Shown here piece by piece: positions 52,888 to 61,169 of a DNA stretch of 64,000 nt (position 1 is the first letter of the stretch; every line of letters starts with the position of its first letter). A program made the position numbers and the translations under genes. The DNA comes from Paraburkholderia gardini (GTDB lineage Bacteria; Pseudomonadota; Gammaproteobacteria; Burkholderiales; Burkholderiaceae): assembly GCF_907164575.1 (NCBI RefSeq), contig NZ_CAJQYY010000012.1, forward strand, positions 1 to 64,000. Direction: 5' to 3'. The notes below the pieces were generated by a model. That model was given only the letters and a program-made list of their open reading frames with translations. It ran no database searches and was not told where the DNA came from.

Positions 52888-53724
52888 ATGGCAACGCGCG
52901 TCGATGCACACCAGCACTACTGGAATCCGGATCGCGGCGACTACGGCTGGCTCACGCCCGATCTGAAGCCGCTCTATCGCACGTTTGGTCCGGCCGATCT
53001 CGCGCCGTTGCGCGCTGTTGAGGGCATCGACAAAACCGTCGTCGTGCAGGCGGCGCCGACTGTCGACGAAACGCGTTATCTGCTGGACCTCGCGCGCAAT
53101 GAGGCGTCGATTGCGGGCGTGGTGGGCTGGGTGCCGCTGCTCGACGACGATGCGCCCGCGCTCATCGCCGAACTTGCACGCGAGCCGAAGTTCAAGGGCG
53201 TGCGGCCGATGCTTCAGGACTTGCCCGACGACAGCTGGATCGCGAACCCCGCACTCAGGCCGGCGATCGAAGCCGTCATCGCACACGACCTCGCGTTCGA
53301 TGCGCTGATTTTCGCGCGTCACGTCGATGCGCTGGAAACGTTCATCCAGCGCTTTCCGTCATTGCGTATCGTCATCGATCACGGCGCGAAGCCTGCTATC
53401 CGCGATGGCTCGGCGGGCTGGCAGCCGTGGGCCGACGGCATCGAACGGCTGGCGCGTTTTCCGCAGGTTCACTGCAAGCTGTCCGGTCTTGCCACCGAAG
53501 CGGCGCCGGGCTGGACCGGGGCCACGTTGCGTCCGTACGCCGACCATCTGCTTGCGCAGTTCGGCCCGTCGCGCCTGATGTGGGGCAGCGACTGGCCGGT
53601 GCTGAACCTGAACGGCGATTACCCGATGTGGCATGCCGTCGCGAACGCCCTGCTGGCATCGTTGTCGCAGACGCAATGCGATGCGGTGTTCGGCGGCAAT
53701 GCGGCGGCCTTCTATCGACTATGA
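52888..53724 (+). CDS. Amidohydrolase family lactonase, probable L-fuconolactonase
   Basis: A 278-residue TIM-barrel hydrolase of the amidohydrolase_2 group. RVDAHQHYWNPDRGDYGWL (metal His pair), FKGVRPMLQDLPDD, VIDHGAKP, CKLSGLATEA and the C-terminal LMWGSDWPVL (catalytic Asp) match characterised L-fuconolactonases. It opens the lactone made by the preceding reductase. The gene starts one base after that reductase's stop, preceded by GGAGACTGAC. Confidence 0.92.
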   Translation: MATRVDAHQHYWNPDRGDYGWLTPDLKPLYRTFGPADLAPLRAVEGIDKTVVVQAAPTVDETRYLLDLARNEASIAGVVGWVPLLDDDAPALIAELAREPKFKGVRPMLQDLPDDSWIANPALRPAIEAVIAHDLAFDALIFARHVDALETFIQRFPSLRIVIDHGAKPAIRDGSAGWQPWADGIERLARFPQVHCKLSGLATEAAPGWTGATLRPYADHLLAQFGPSRLMWGSDWPVLNLNGDYPMWHAVANALLASLSQTQCDAVFGGNAAAFYRL

Positions 53725-53808
53725 ATCTTTCATGCGCGTGCCAGGCTTATCCCGGTACACGCTGCAATACCCGGTATGACTCAAACGCCATTTCAACTGG
53801 AGCCGTAG

Positions 53809-54552
53809 ATGATACAAAGACTGGCCGGCAAGACGGCCTTGATCACTGCCGCCGGACAAGGCATCGGACTCGCGACCGCGGAGCTCTTCGCGCGCGAGGG
53901 CGCCCGCGTGATCGCCACGGATATCCGCATCGATGCACTCGCCGGGAAGCCCGTCGAGGCACGCAGGCTGGACGTGCGTGATGCCGCCGCGATCAAGGCG
54001 CTCGCCGCCGAACTCGGCACGATCGATGTGCTGTTCAACTGCGCGGGCTTCGTGCACGCAGGTTCGATTCTCGAAGCGAGCGAGGAAGACTGGGACTTCG
54101 CTTTCGATCTGAACGCGAAAGCGATGTACCGGACGATCCGCGCGTTCCTGCCTGGCATGCTGGAGAAGGGCGGCGGCTCGATCATCAACATGTCGTCGGC
54201 GGCTTCGAGCATCAAGGGCGTGCCGAACCGCTTCGTGTACGGTGCGTCGAAGGCGGCCGTGATCGGCCTCACGAAGGCGGTCGCGGCGGACTTCGTGACG
54301 CGCGGCGTGCGCTGCAACGCGATCTGCCCGGGCACGGTGGCTTCGCCGTCGCTCGAACAGCGCATCGCGGCGCAGGCGCAGGCCCAGGGCGCTACAATCG
54401 ATGCCGTGCAGGCGGCCTTCGTCGCGCGTCAGCCGATGGGACGTGTCGGCAAGCCGGAAGAGATCGCGGCGCTCGCGCTGTATCTCGCGTCGGACGAATC
54501 CGCGTTCACTACCGGTCACGCGCACGTGATCGACGGTGGCTGGTCCAACTAG
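53809..54552 (+). CDS. SDR family dehydrogenase, probable 2-keto-3-deoxy-L-fuconate dehydrogenase
   Basis: A 247-residue classical short-chain dehydrogenase: cofactor motif TAAGQGIG (13-20), NCAG (77-80), catalytic Ser-Tyr144-Lys148 (YGASK), and C-terminal HVIDGGWSN. D38 after the second strand (ATDIR) indicates NAD+ preference. Closest pattern is 3-hydroxybutyrate dehydrogenase type 2/KDF dehydrogenase. It would oxidise C4 of the keto-deoxy acid to the 2,4-diketo acid. 84 bases separate it from the lactonase gene. Confidence 0.92.
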   Translation: MIQRLAGKTALITAAGQGIGLATAELFAREGARVIATDIRIDALAGKPVEARRLDVRDAAAIKALAAELGTIDVLFNCAGFVHAGSILEASEEDWDFAFDLNAKAMYRTIRAFLPGMLEKGGGSIINMSSAASSIKGVPNRFVYGASKAAVIGLTKAVAADFVTRGVRCNAICPGTVASPSLEQRIAAQAQAQGATIDAVQAAFVARQPMGRVGKPEEIAALALYLASDESAFTTGHAHVIDGGWSN

Positions 54553-54617
54553 CTGCACGGCGGCCGCAGTCCGCGCCGCCAGCGCGTTTTTTCACTGAAC
54601 ACCAGGGAAATGCCACG

Positions 54618-55466
54618 ATGAAACTGCTTCGTTATGGGCCGAAAGGTCAGGAAAAGCCGGGCTTGCTCGATGCGCAAGGCAAGATTCGCGATCTGTCGAA
54701 AGTCGTCGCCGATATCGGTGGTGACGTGCTGACCGACGCAGGCCTCGCGAAACTGCGCGCGCTCGATCCGGCTTCGCTGCCGGTGGTCGAAGGCAATCCG
54801 CGCATCGGTCCGTGCGTGGCGAATATCGGCAAGTTCGTCTGTATCGGGCTGAACTACGCGGATCACGCAGCGGAATCGAACCTGCCGGTGCCGGCCGAAC
54901 CGGTCGTCTTCAACAAGTGGACGAGCGCGATCGTAGGCCCGAACGACGACGTCGAAATTCCCCGCAACTCGAAGAAATGCGACTGGGAAGTGGAACTCGG
55001 TGTGGTGATCGGCAAGCCCGCCAAATACATCGACGAAGCCAACGCGCTGGATTACGTCGCGGGCTATTGCGTGATCAATGACGTGTCGGAACGCGAGTGG
55101 CAGATCGAACGCACCGGCACGTGGGACAAGGGCAAGGGCTTCGACACGTTCGGCCCGATCGGTCCGTGGCTCGTCACGCGCGATGAAGTGGCCAATCCGC
55201 AGGCGCTCGACCTGTGGCTCGAAGTGGACGGCCACCGCTACCAGAACGGCAACACGAAGACGATGGTGTTCACGGTCGCGAAACTCGTGTCGTACCTGTC
55301 GCAGTGCATGAGCCTGCAACCGGGCGACGTGATTTCGACCGGCACGCCGCCGGGCGTCGGCATGGGTGTGAAGCCGGATCCGGTGTTCCTGAAGCCGGGT
55401 CAGACGATGCGCCTTGGCATTCAGGGCCTCGGCGAGCAGAGCCAGAAGACTTACGCGGCGGAATAA
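54618..55466 (+). CDS. FAH family hydrolase, probable 2,4-diketo-3-deoxy-L-fuconate hydrolase
   Basis: A 282-residue fumarylacetoacetate-hydrolase fold protein. CIGLNYADHAAESN, KKCDWEVELGVVIG (metal Asp/Glu), INDVSEREWQIERTGTWDKGKGFDTFGPIGPWLVT and GDVISTGTPPGVGMG are the complete family set. It would cleave the diketo acid to pyruvate and L-lactate, the last pathway step. Last gene of the operon, followed within 20 bases by a strong hairpin. Confidence 0.94.
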   Translation: MKLLRYGPKGQEKPGLLDAQGKIRDLSKVVADIGGDVLTDAGLAKLRALDPASLPVVEGNPRIGPCVANIGKFVCIGLNYADHAAESNLPVPAEPVVFNKWTSAIVGPNDDVEIPRNSKKCDWEVELGVVIGKPAKYIDEANALDYVAGYCVINDVSEREWQIERTGTWDKGKGFDTFGPIGPWLVTRDEVANPQALDLWLEVDGHRYQNGNTKTMVFTVAKLVSYLSQCMSLQPGDVISTGTPPGVGMGVKPDPVFLKPGQTMRLGIQGLGEQSQKTYAAE

Positions 55467-55481
55467 GTGTAGTAGCGTGAC

Positions 55482-55502
55482 GCGCGGCCCGACGGGCCGC
55501 GC
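55482..55502. terminator. Hairpin after the sugar operon
   Basis: Nine-base GC stem GCGCGGCCC / GGGCCGCGC with loop GAC, 15 bases after the last stop. There is no T tract (TGTGCG follows), so it may need Rho or act mainly as an mRNA 3' stabiliser. Confidence 0.6.
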
Positions 55503-55547
55503 TGTGCGAACACCCTGCTTCAGCCGGTGTTCGCGTCAAAACCTCCC

Positions 55548-55982
55548 TCAGGCCGGCGCCGCGATTTCCGTACCTTCAGCCATGCGGTTGATCGTGCCCT
55601 GCGCCACGGCGATGAGCTTTTCCGAGCCGCCGTCCATCACGAAGATGTTGCACTGACACGTCGCCTGATTGCGCCCGGCGTGCAGGACCTGCGCACGCGC
55701 CATCAAGGTGCCGTTGATCGCGGGCCTCAGGTAGTTGATCTTGTATTCGCACGTCACCACGCGCGGCCCAAGCGTGAGCGCGCCGGCAAACGTCAACGCG
55801 TTGTCGGCCAGATAGCTGATCACCCCGCCGTGGACGAAGCCATGCTGCTGCCTCAGTTCGTCACGAATGGGCAGACAGAGCGTCAGTTCGTGCGCGCCCG
55901 TATTCATGAGTTCGGCGCCAAGCAGCATGCTGAATGGCTGCGCGTGCAGCGCGCCGCGGGCGCGGTCGAGTAGATCGGTCAT
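55548..55982 (-). CDS. PaaI family hotdog-fold thioesterase
   Basis: A 144-residue acyl-CoA thioesterase-like protein. QQHGFVHGGVISYLADNALTFAG is the hotdog helix with the HGG motif and catalytic Asp, and YKINYLRPAINGTLMARAQVLHAGR the following strands. Length is standard. Substrate acyl group unknown. Convergent with the sugar operon and not part of it. Confidence 0.92.
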   Translation of the reverse strand: MTDLLDRARGALHAQPFSMLLGAELMNTGAHELTLCLPIRDELRQQHGFVHGGVISYLADNALTFAGALTLGPRVVTCEYKINYLRPAINGTLMARAQVLHAGRNQATCQCNIFVMDGGSEKLIAVAQGTINRMAEGTEIAAPA

Positions 55983-56199
55983 CTCGGTTCCTTCGGGCGT
56001 CGGCCCGTCTGGTTCCTGTCCACTCTAGGAAGCGCTTGCGCACGGCGTCAAGGTCATTTGAAGACATTGCCTTCGGATTGCCGCGGAAAACAAAGGCAAT
56101 TCGTCGCGAGTCTGCTGCGGGCGGGGAATATCGCTTCTTTTGCGGATCGGCCTCAAGGCTTCCCGCATATGCCGTAAACCCGTAGTCATCCCTTTGGCA
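55983..56199. other. Intergenic region
   Basis: About 220 bases upstream of the thioesterase gene, holding its promoter. No gene seen. Confidence 0.4.
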
Positions 56200-56322
56200 A
56201 TGCAGGCGTTCCCGATGCGCAGCAAGATTGTCGAAGACGCAACCACGGCTTCGCTGCATCAGCAGGCACAGCAACTCATGCACGCGGTACCGGTGTCCGG
56301 GATTCCGGGCGCGGTATCGTGA
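56200..56322 (+). pseudogene. Possible remnant of a methyl-accepting chemotaxis protein tail
   Basis: The last ~35 codons of a plus-strand frame read KIVEDATTASLHQQAQQLMH and then AVPVSGIPGAVS, then stop. Chemoreceptors typically end with a pattern such as VE(E/Q)AAAAAxSLxxQAxxLxxAVxVFxL, and the spacing of Glu, Ala, Leu, Gln and Val here agrees. Nothing upstream continues the receptor, so only the tail would remain after a deletion. The match is short, so confidence is low. Confidence 0.35.
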
Positions 56323-56326
56323 AGCT

Positions 56327-57421
56327 TTAAACCGGCAGTGAAGCGTATGAGGTCGCCAGATGATAGGGCGTGGTCGAGGGCATCTCGGCGCGCATGATCT
56401 TGCCGGCGGCCGTCATGCTTTCGATCCAGCCGTCGCTGCGCAAAAAGCGTCCGCGAAAACGCTCGATCTGCTGCGGCAAGCGGGCGTTTGCCGCTTCGCC
56501 GCCTTTCGTGGCGAGCGCGCGCAGATACTCGGTCTGGGCCCAGATGCGCTGCACGCTGTCCTTTATCGCGCCCACTTCGTCGAGCGACGCGTAGACGCCG
56601 CCCGTCGCATGATCGATACCGTGCGTTTCGGCGAAATCGAACGCGCGCGTGAGTGCGGCGTCGAGATCCGATTGCCCGAGAAGACCGGCGGCGCGTCGCA
56701 CGAGATAGAACCATTCGAATTGATGGCCTGGTTCAAGGCGATTGTCGACGGATCCCGCTGGCAATTCAGCGATGCAGCCCGTCGGCCGATGCACGAACGT
56801 GCGCGCGATGGCCTCGACAAGACGCGTGAGCGACGTGGCGAACGCCGCATCCCGGGTCGCATCATGCGCGGCGAGCCACGCTTCGGTCAGATGCATCAGC
56901 GGGTTTTGCACCGGCGTGCCGGTGACGGCGGAAAAGCCTGCGTCGAGCGCGGCGTTGAGCAAACCGTCGTATGCGGCGAAGCGATCGACGATCTGCGCGG
57001 ACGTTTCGTTCATCACATCGAGCGCATCCCGATTGCCGGAGCGGGCAAGATATTCCGCGCAGGCGAACACGACAAACGCGTGCGTGTACAGATCCTTCGT
57101 GGTATCGAGCGGCGCCCCGTCGGCATCGACGCTATAGAACCAGCCGCCGTGCTGCGCGTCATGGAAATGGCGGCGCAGTGCATCGAACAGGACATCGGCG
57201 TGCGCGATGTCGCCGGCCTGCGAGAAAACGAATAGCTGGCGCGCACACGCCATTGCGCGATAACGTACGACAGGCAGCGGCCGGTGGTCGTGGCCGACCG
57301 CTTCACAGGGCAGCCCGAGCGCGGCATTGAAGCCGGGCCCGCGCCACATCGGCAAAACCACCTGCGTGAAATGATTGCGTAGCAGGGCGGCGAGCGTGGC
57401 CGTGGAAGCGGATGATGTCAT
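56327..57421 (-). CDS. AGE family (N-acylglucosamine 2-epimerase-like) sugar isomerase
   Basis: A 364-residue (alpha/alpha)6-barrel protein. RYRAMACARQLFVFSQAGD (Arg of the entry motif), GGWFYSVDADG, KDLYTHAFVVFACAEYL, PLMHLTEAWLAAHDAT and PGHQFEWFYLVRRA with the catalytic His are family hallmarks; a second His lies in FAETHGIDHATGG. Members interconvert mannose/fructose, cellobiose or N-acylglucosamine. The ORF could start 31 codons earlier, but MTSSAST is the natural N-terminus. Stand-alone, so the substrate is open. Confidence 0.88.
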   Translation of the reverse strand: MTSSASTATLAALLRNHFTQVVLPMWRGPGFNAALGLPCEAVGHDHRPLPVVRYRAMACARQLFVFSQAGDIAHADVLFDALRRHFHDAQHGGWFYSVDADGAPLDTTKDLYTHAFVVFACAEYLARSGNRDALDVMNETSAQIVDRFAAYDGLLNAALDAGFSAVTGTPVQNPLMHLTEAWLAAHDATRDAAFATSLTRLVEAIARTFVHRPTGCIAELPAGSVDNRLEPGHQFEWFYLVRRAAGLLGQSDLDAALTRAFDFAETHGIDHATGGVYASLDEVGAIKDSVQRIWAQTEYLRALATKGGEAANARLPQQIERFRGRFLRSDGWIESMTAAGKIMRAEMPSTTPYHLATSYASLPV

Positions 57422-57597
57422 GCGGCGGGTATGTATCGTGCGGGTAAAAAAACGGGCGTAGGGGTCACGTTTCGGCGCGATTTCGTCGGGCGCCGTCAGA
57501 CCTGTTGTGCGCAAGGATAAACCAGAAGGGGTGGCGCGGCGCGTTACGCAGCGTATCGCGCCGTGACCGCCCCGATTCAGGAAACGGAGGAACCACC

Positions 57598-58281
57598 ATG
57601 CCCGGAAACGTCGAACTTGTCTCGCGGCTCGTGTTCGCAGCGTTGCTCGGCAGTGTGATCGGATTCGAGCGCGAACGCCTTTCGTGGGCGGCTGGATTGC
57701 GCACGCACATGCTGGTCTGCGTCGGCTCGGCGCTCATCATGATCGTTTCGGCGTTCGGGTTCGCCGATGCACTCGGTGGCGATCACGTCGTGCTCGATCC
57801 ATCGCGGATCGCCGCGCAGGTGGTCTCCGGCATCGGCTTTCTCGGCGCGGGATCGATCCTGCTGCGCGGCGAGATCGTGCGCGGCCTCACGACGGCGGCG
57901 AGCCTGTGGTCGGTTGCAGCGATCGGCCTTGCGGTGGGCGGCGGCCTGTACACGGCCGCGATTGCGGCGACGGTCATCATCCTGATCATCCTCGCGGGCA
58001 TCAAGCCGATCGAGCGTCGCTTCATCACGGTCAAGCAGCGGCGCCAGATAACGATGCAGGTCGAACGCGGCACGCTGACGTTCCATACGCTGCACGATGC
58101 GCTGGGTACGGCCAGCCCGCGCGTGAAGCAGTTCGTCATGCAGCAGAGCGACGACGCACCTGAGCTGGACGTGATCACCATCACGCTGCATCGCGTGTCG
58201 GCGACCGAGTACACCGCCATTTGCGACCAGCTTCGCGCGTTGCCGGGTGTGAAGGAGTTTCGGGAGGATGCTTCGTCGTAG
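57598..58281 (+). CDS. MgtC/SapB family membrane protein
   Basis: A 227-residue inner-membrane protein with ~4-5 helices and a soluble ACT-like C-terminal domain. LLGSVIGFERE, GLRTHMLVCVGSALIMI, ARIAAQVVSGIGFLGAGSIL-type sequence (RIAAQVVSGIGFLGAGSI) and GLTTAASLWSVAAIGLAVG are the conserved core. In intracellular pathogens MgtC supports growth at low Mg2+ and inhibits the F-ATPase. GGAGGAACCACC gives a strong start. No mgtA/B gene and no leader attenuator are evident. Confidence 0.93.
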   Translation: MPGNVELVSRLVFAALLGSVIGFERERLSWAAGLRTHMLVCVGSALIMIVSAFGFADALGGDHVVLDPSRIAAQVVSGIGFLGAGSILLRGEIVRGLTTAASLWSVAAIGLAVGGGLYTAAIAATVIILIILAGIKPIERRFITVKQRRQITMQVERGTLTFHTLHDALGTASPRVKQFVMQQSDDAPELDVITITLHRVSATEYTAICDQLRALPGVKEFREDASS

Positions 58282-58449
58282 CGGGGTGGGTTATTGCACG
58301 ACGAAGTTCGACGATTTGCCCGCTGCGGACCAAAGCGGGCGTGCGGCCGTGCGACAATGCGGTCTCGAAAAACGAAGATGGCATTTTGCAGCGGCGACCT
58401 GCGGCCGGCGCGCGCCGGCTGACGACTAAAACAACCGCTCCTTCCCCTC

Positions 58450-59889
58450 ATGGCAGATTCCGCAGATTTGGCAGCATCCCCGAATTCCCGTGCACGTCGC
58501 GCCAGTTCCGCAAGGCGGGGCGAGACGACAGTCTCCACTGAAACCGAAAACAAGCTGGCCCGCGCCGCGCGCTCCGCGCAGCGGCTCGCGCAACTGAGCG
58601 ACGTCCCGCGCGACGACAGCACGTTCGACCTGTTCCCCGACGATCCGACGCGGGCCACGCTCGAAGCCATGACCATCGACACGCGACAGGGCACGCTCAC
58701 CGGTTTCGAGCTGCCCGCCGAAGTGCTGGCGGCCGTGGGCATCACGGACGAAGACGATGCACTGGCAGGCGAGTCAAAACCGGCGCGTCGCGTGACACGC
58801 GCGGCGAACATCGACGAGGCGACGTCGCTGTCGAGGCAGGCCAGCGTGCTGGATGAGCGCGTGGAGCCGTCGATCGGCGACGCGGCGGTAGACACGACCG
58901 GGCCGGCGCGTGCGATCGCTACCTCGGCGCAAGGCGTTCACACTGGATCGAACGCGGCGGCTTCGGCGGTGCCCGAGGTCGATGCGACCGCTGCGGTCGG
59001 GACGGACGCGGACAGTCACGCAAGTGTGTCCACCGAAGCGGCAGATCCGGCGCGTAACGCATCGGCAAAACGGACGGGCGCCGGTGCGGATGCCTCCGCG
59101 AAATCCCCGGCCGCCACGCCGGCAGTCTCCGGTCAGCCGGCCGAAGCCCGCGCGGCCGCGCCGGTTATTCCAGCTGCGCCTTCGGCGTCGTCGGCGGGGT
59201 TGCGTCAGGCTGTGGCGGCGCGCACGAATGAAACGACATCGGTGAGTCAGCCGGGCGCATCGCCGCCGCGCTTTGCATCGACGTTTGCGAAAGCGGCGAA
59301 CGCTTCGCGCGATACCAGCGCTTCAGGCGAAAGCCCGGCTTCCAGCGATGTCGCTGCCGCGACGTCGGCCAGCGCACCGCGCACCTCATCGTTCGGCGCC
59401 CAGGCGCAACCGACGCCGGCAGGCGCCGCGTCGAGGTCTTCCGGTACGCCGCAAACGTCGTCCGCGACGAACACCGCCGCGCCTGAGCTCGATCGCGCGC
59501 GGGCGACCGCCTTCGCGGATACCGTCGATGCGCTCTACGGCGTGATCGCCGATCAACGCCGCGCCGCGACCGATCATTCGCGCCGGATGAAGTGGATGCT
59601 CTCGATTGTGGTCGCCGCGCTGCTCGTGACGGTCGCGATCGGCATCACACAGACGCTGCTCCTGATGCGTCTCACGCGCGATTCGACCGCGCAGCAACAG
59701 CGCATCGAACAGATGATGCTGAACCAGCAGGCGACGCTATCGACGCTGCTCGATACCGATTCGGCAACCGTCAGCGCGCCGGCAATCATTCCGGTGCCGC
59801 CCGCCGCGCCAGCGGCGCCGGCTGTCTCGACGAAGCACTCAGCCAGTACCCGGCACGCTCACAAGACGAAAACCAAACCCGCGCACTGA
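58450..59889 (+). CDS. Low-complexity single-pass membrane protein
   Basis: A 479-residue protein with a folded-looking N-terminal ~100 residues (NKLARAARSAQRLAQLSDVP, TFDLFPDDPTRATLEAMTIDT, FELPAEVLAAVGITDED). A ~230-residue Ala/Ser/Thr/Pro-rich disordered linker follows, then a helix (TAFADTVDALYGVIADQRR), one membrane segment (MLSIVVAALLVTVAIGITQT), a short coiled coil (QQQRIEQMMLNQQATLSTLL) and a Pro/Ala then His/Lys-rich tail. I do not recognise a family. Topology suggests a cytosolic sensor or partner domain linked to a membrane anchor. Confidence 0.78.
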   Translation: MADSADLAASPNSRARRASSARRGETTVSTETENKLARAARSAQRLAQLSDVPRDDSTFDLFPDDPTRATLEAMTIDTRQGTLTGFELPAEVLAAVGITDEDDALAGESKPARRVTRAANIDEATSLSRQASVLDERVEPSIGDAAVDTTGPARAIATSAQGVHTGSNAAASAVPEVDATAAVGTDADSHASVSTEAADPARNASAKRTGAGADASAKSPAATPAVSGQPAEARAAAPVIPAAPSASSAGLRQAVAARTNETTSVSQPGASPPRFASTFAKAANASRDTSASGESPASSDVAAATSASAPRTSSFGAQAQPTPAGAASRSSGTPQTSSATNTAAPELDRARATAFADTVDALYGVIADQRRAATDHSRRMKWMLSIVVAALLVTVAIGITQTLLLMRLTRDSTAQQQRIEQMMLNQQATLSTLLDTDSATVSAPAIIPVPPAAPAAPAVSTKHSASTRHAHKTKTKPAH

Positions 59890-59993
59890 GTTAACTCCTG
59901 TTTTGTTGTAATGATGCAACGCATCAAACCCGTGTGAAGCCGTGCAACGTGGAATTCGGCGAACGAAATGTTGCACTGCACTAGATTTAACTA

Positions 59994-60030
59994 AGGGATA
60001 ACCCTATAATTCGAGATAAGGGAAAACCTT
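59994..60030 (+). promoter_or_regulatory. Paired AGGG-N4-CCCT palindromes over a promoter
   Basis: AGGGATAACCCT (59994-60005) is a perfect palindrome-armed site; AGGGAAAACCTT (60019-60030) repeats it imperfectly 25 bases later. A perfect -10, TATAAT (60005-60010), lies between them. No good -35 is seen 17 bases upstream, so the promoter may depend on a factor bound to the first site. The same palindrome begins the candidate RNA at 7499. Confidence 0.55.
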
Positions 60031-60056
60031 GGCAAATCATTCAACCGGGAGTCGCC

Positions 60057-60215
60057 ATGAGCTTGATCTTTGCACTGTTTCAAAAGGTTAGCGACCTCTT
60101 TGCGTCGCCGTTCCTGCCGCTGGACTCGGACTATTCGCACGAAGCGCGCTATCGCGAAGCCGAACGCGTTCGCAAGTCGCAGGGCATCGCAATTTTCGGC
60201 TTCCTGCGCGGCTGA
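60057..60215 (+). CDS. Small 52-residue protein
   Basis: Reading frame ATG to TGA encoding MSLIFALFQKVSDLFASPFL, then a charged helix (DYSHEARYREAERVRKSQG) and a hydrophobic end (IAIFGFLRG). GGGAG lies before the ATG, a TATAAT promoter ~50 bases upstream and a strong terminator 25 bases downstream, so it forms a complete single-gene unit. It resembles the short DUF3563-type proteins of Burkholderiaceae in size and in its amphipathic N-terminus, but the match is loose. Function unknown. Confidence 0.75.
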   Translation: MSLIFALFQKVSDLFASPFLPLDSDYSHEARYREAERVRKSQGIAIFGFLRG

Positions 60216-60239
60216 TCAGCCCGGCTCGAGACTCAAAAA

Positions 60240-60271
60240 GCCCGATGTGGAATTTCCACATCGGGCTTTTT
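60240..60271. terminator. Strong bidirectional terminator
   Basis: Twelve-base stem GCCCGATGTGGA / TCCACATCGGGC with ATT loop, five A before and five T after it. It ends the 52-residue protein's mRNA and would work on the opposite strand as well. Confidence 0.92.
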
Positions 60272-60696
60272 CGTTCCCGCACGCCGGATCGCGGCGCGCC
60301 GCCACCGCGCGAATTCCCTCACGGTTCCTGCCCGGACGGACCGCTGCATTCTGCGCCAACCTTTTGATTTTCTTTCAATTTCCATTCTTTTCGTAATCTT
60401 GCGGGCGCCGCAATATTTCTCAAACCGAAGGAATGTAACGGCAATTGACGTGACCGGCCGGCTGCTCCGGATCGAAGTCCGACATAAGTCTTGATGCTTG
60501 CTGAATATTTTCGCCGCTGGACCATGACATCTGGCAACGAAGAACTGAAACGCATGCTTACAAGTGCTCACGGTTGTGAGCGGTTCGCGTCGCTAAAGTG
60601 GGTCTCAAGCGCAACACGCCGGCTCGACATTCGCAGCAGTAGCGCAGCGGATTGTTCAGACCCGGCATGCGTTGAATCCAAAAACGGAGGTTCACC
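60272..60696. other. Intergenic region, no supported gene
   Basis: About 420 bases of AT-richer sequence. ORFs on both strands are short and Arg/Ser-rich without motifs. It holds the promoter of the secreted His-rich protein. Confidence 0.45.
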
Positions 60697-60999
60697 ATGA
60701 AAACCTTGAACCGCACGACCCGCACGGTCATTGCCACCTTGCTTGCCGGTGGCGCCCTGCTCACCGCAGGTTCCGCTTTCGCACAATACGCTCCGATGGT
60801 GAGGCACGACGGGCCGCCCGCGGCCGCTTACGGCCAGCCGCACATGATCCCGGTGGGCGTCAGCATCAGCATCGGCTGGCATGGCGACCGTTATTACGAC
60901 GGTCACCGTTACTGGCAGCACGACGAGTGGATGCGCCATCATCCGCACGACTACGATCCGCATCATCACGACGAGCATCGCTCGCCCCAGCACTATTGA
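60697..60999 (+). CDS. Small secreted His/Tyr-rich protein
   Basis: A 100-residue precursor with signal peptide (VIATLLAGGALLTAGSAFA, cut before QYAPMV). The mature ~70 residues include MIPVGVSISIGWHGDRYYDG and end in a His-rich tail (MRHHPHDYDPHHHDEHRSPQHY), which could bind Ni2+, Zn2+ or Cu2+ in the periplasm. ACGGAGGTTCACC gives a strong start. It resembles in layout the Trp/Arg-rich secreted protein at 21.1 kb. Confidence 0.82.
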   Translation: MKTLNRTTRTVIATLLAGGALLTAGSAFAQYAPMVRHDGPPAAAYGQPHMIPVGVSISIGWHGDRYYDGHRYWQHDEWMRHHPHDYDPHHHDEHRSPQHY

Positions 61000-61055
61000 T
61001 ATCGATAGCGCAGGGTGCGCGAACCGCATGGCGTCCGCAAGGGCGTCATGCGAGC

Positions 61056-61092
61056 AGAGGCCGGTTCTCTCGCCAGAGAGACCGGCCTTTGT
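61056..61092 (+). terminator. Intrinsic terminator after the His-rich protein gene
   Basis: Stem AGGCCGGT / ACCGGCCT extended by TCTCTC / GAGAGA with loop GCCA, followed by TTGTTG. About 60 bases after the stop. Confidence 0.75.
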
Positions 61093-61169
61093 TGCATGTG
61101 GGCATGCCGCCGCGAAAAAGCACACTGCGCTATGCTTGAACGCTTTCATCGATGGCGCAGGAGAATGGC

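Noticed and set aside
58450..59889. Interpretation of the Ala/Ser-rich protein as a TonB or FtsN-like protein
   Set aside because: The membrane segment is near the C-terminus and there is no SPOR or TonB domain, so neither fits.
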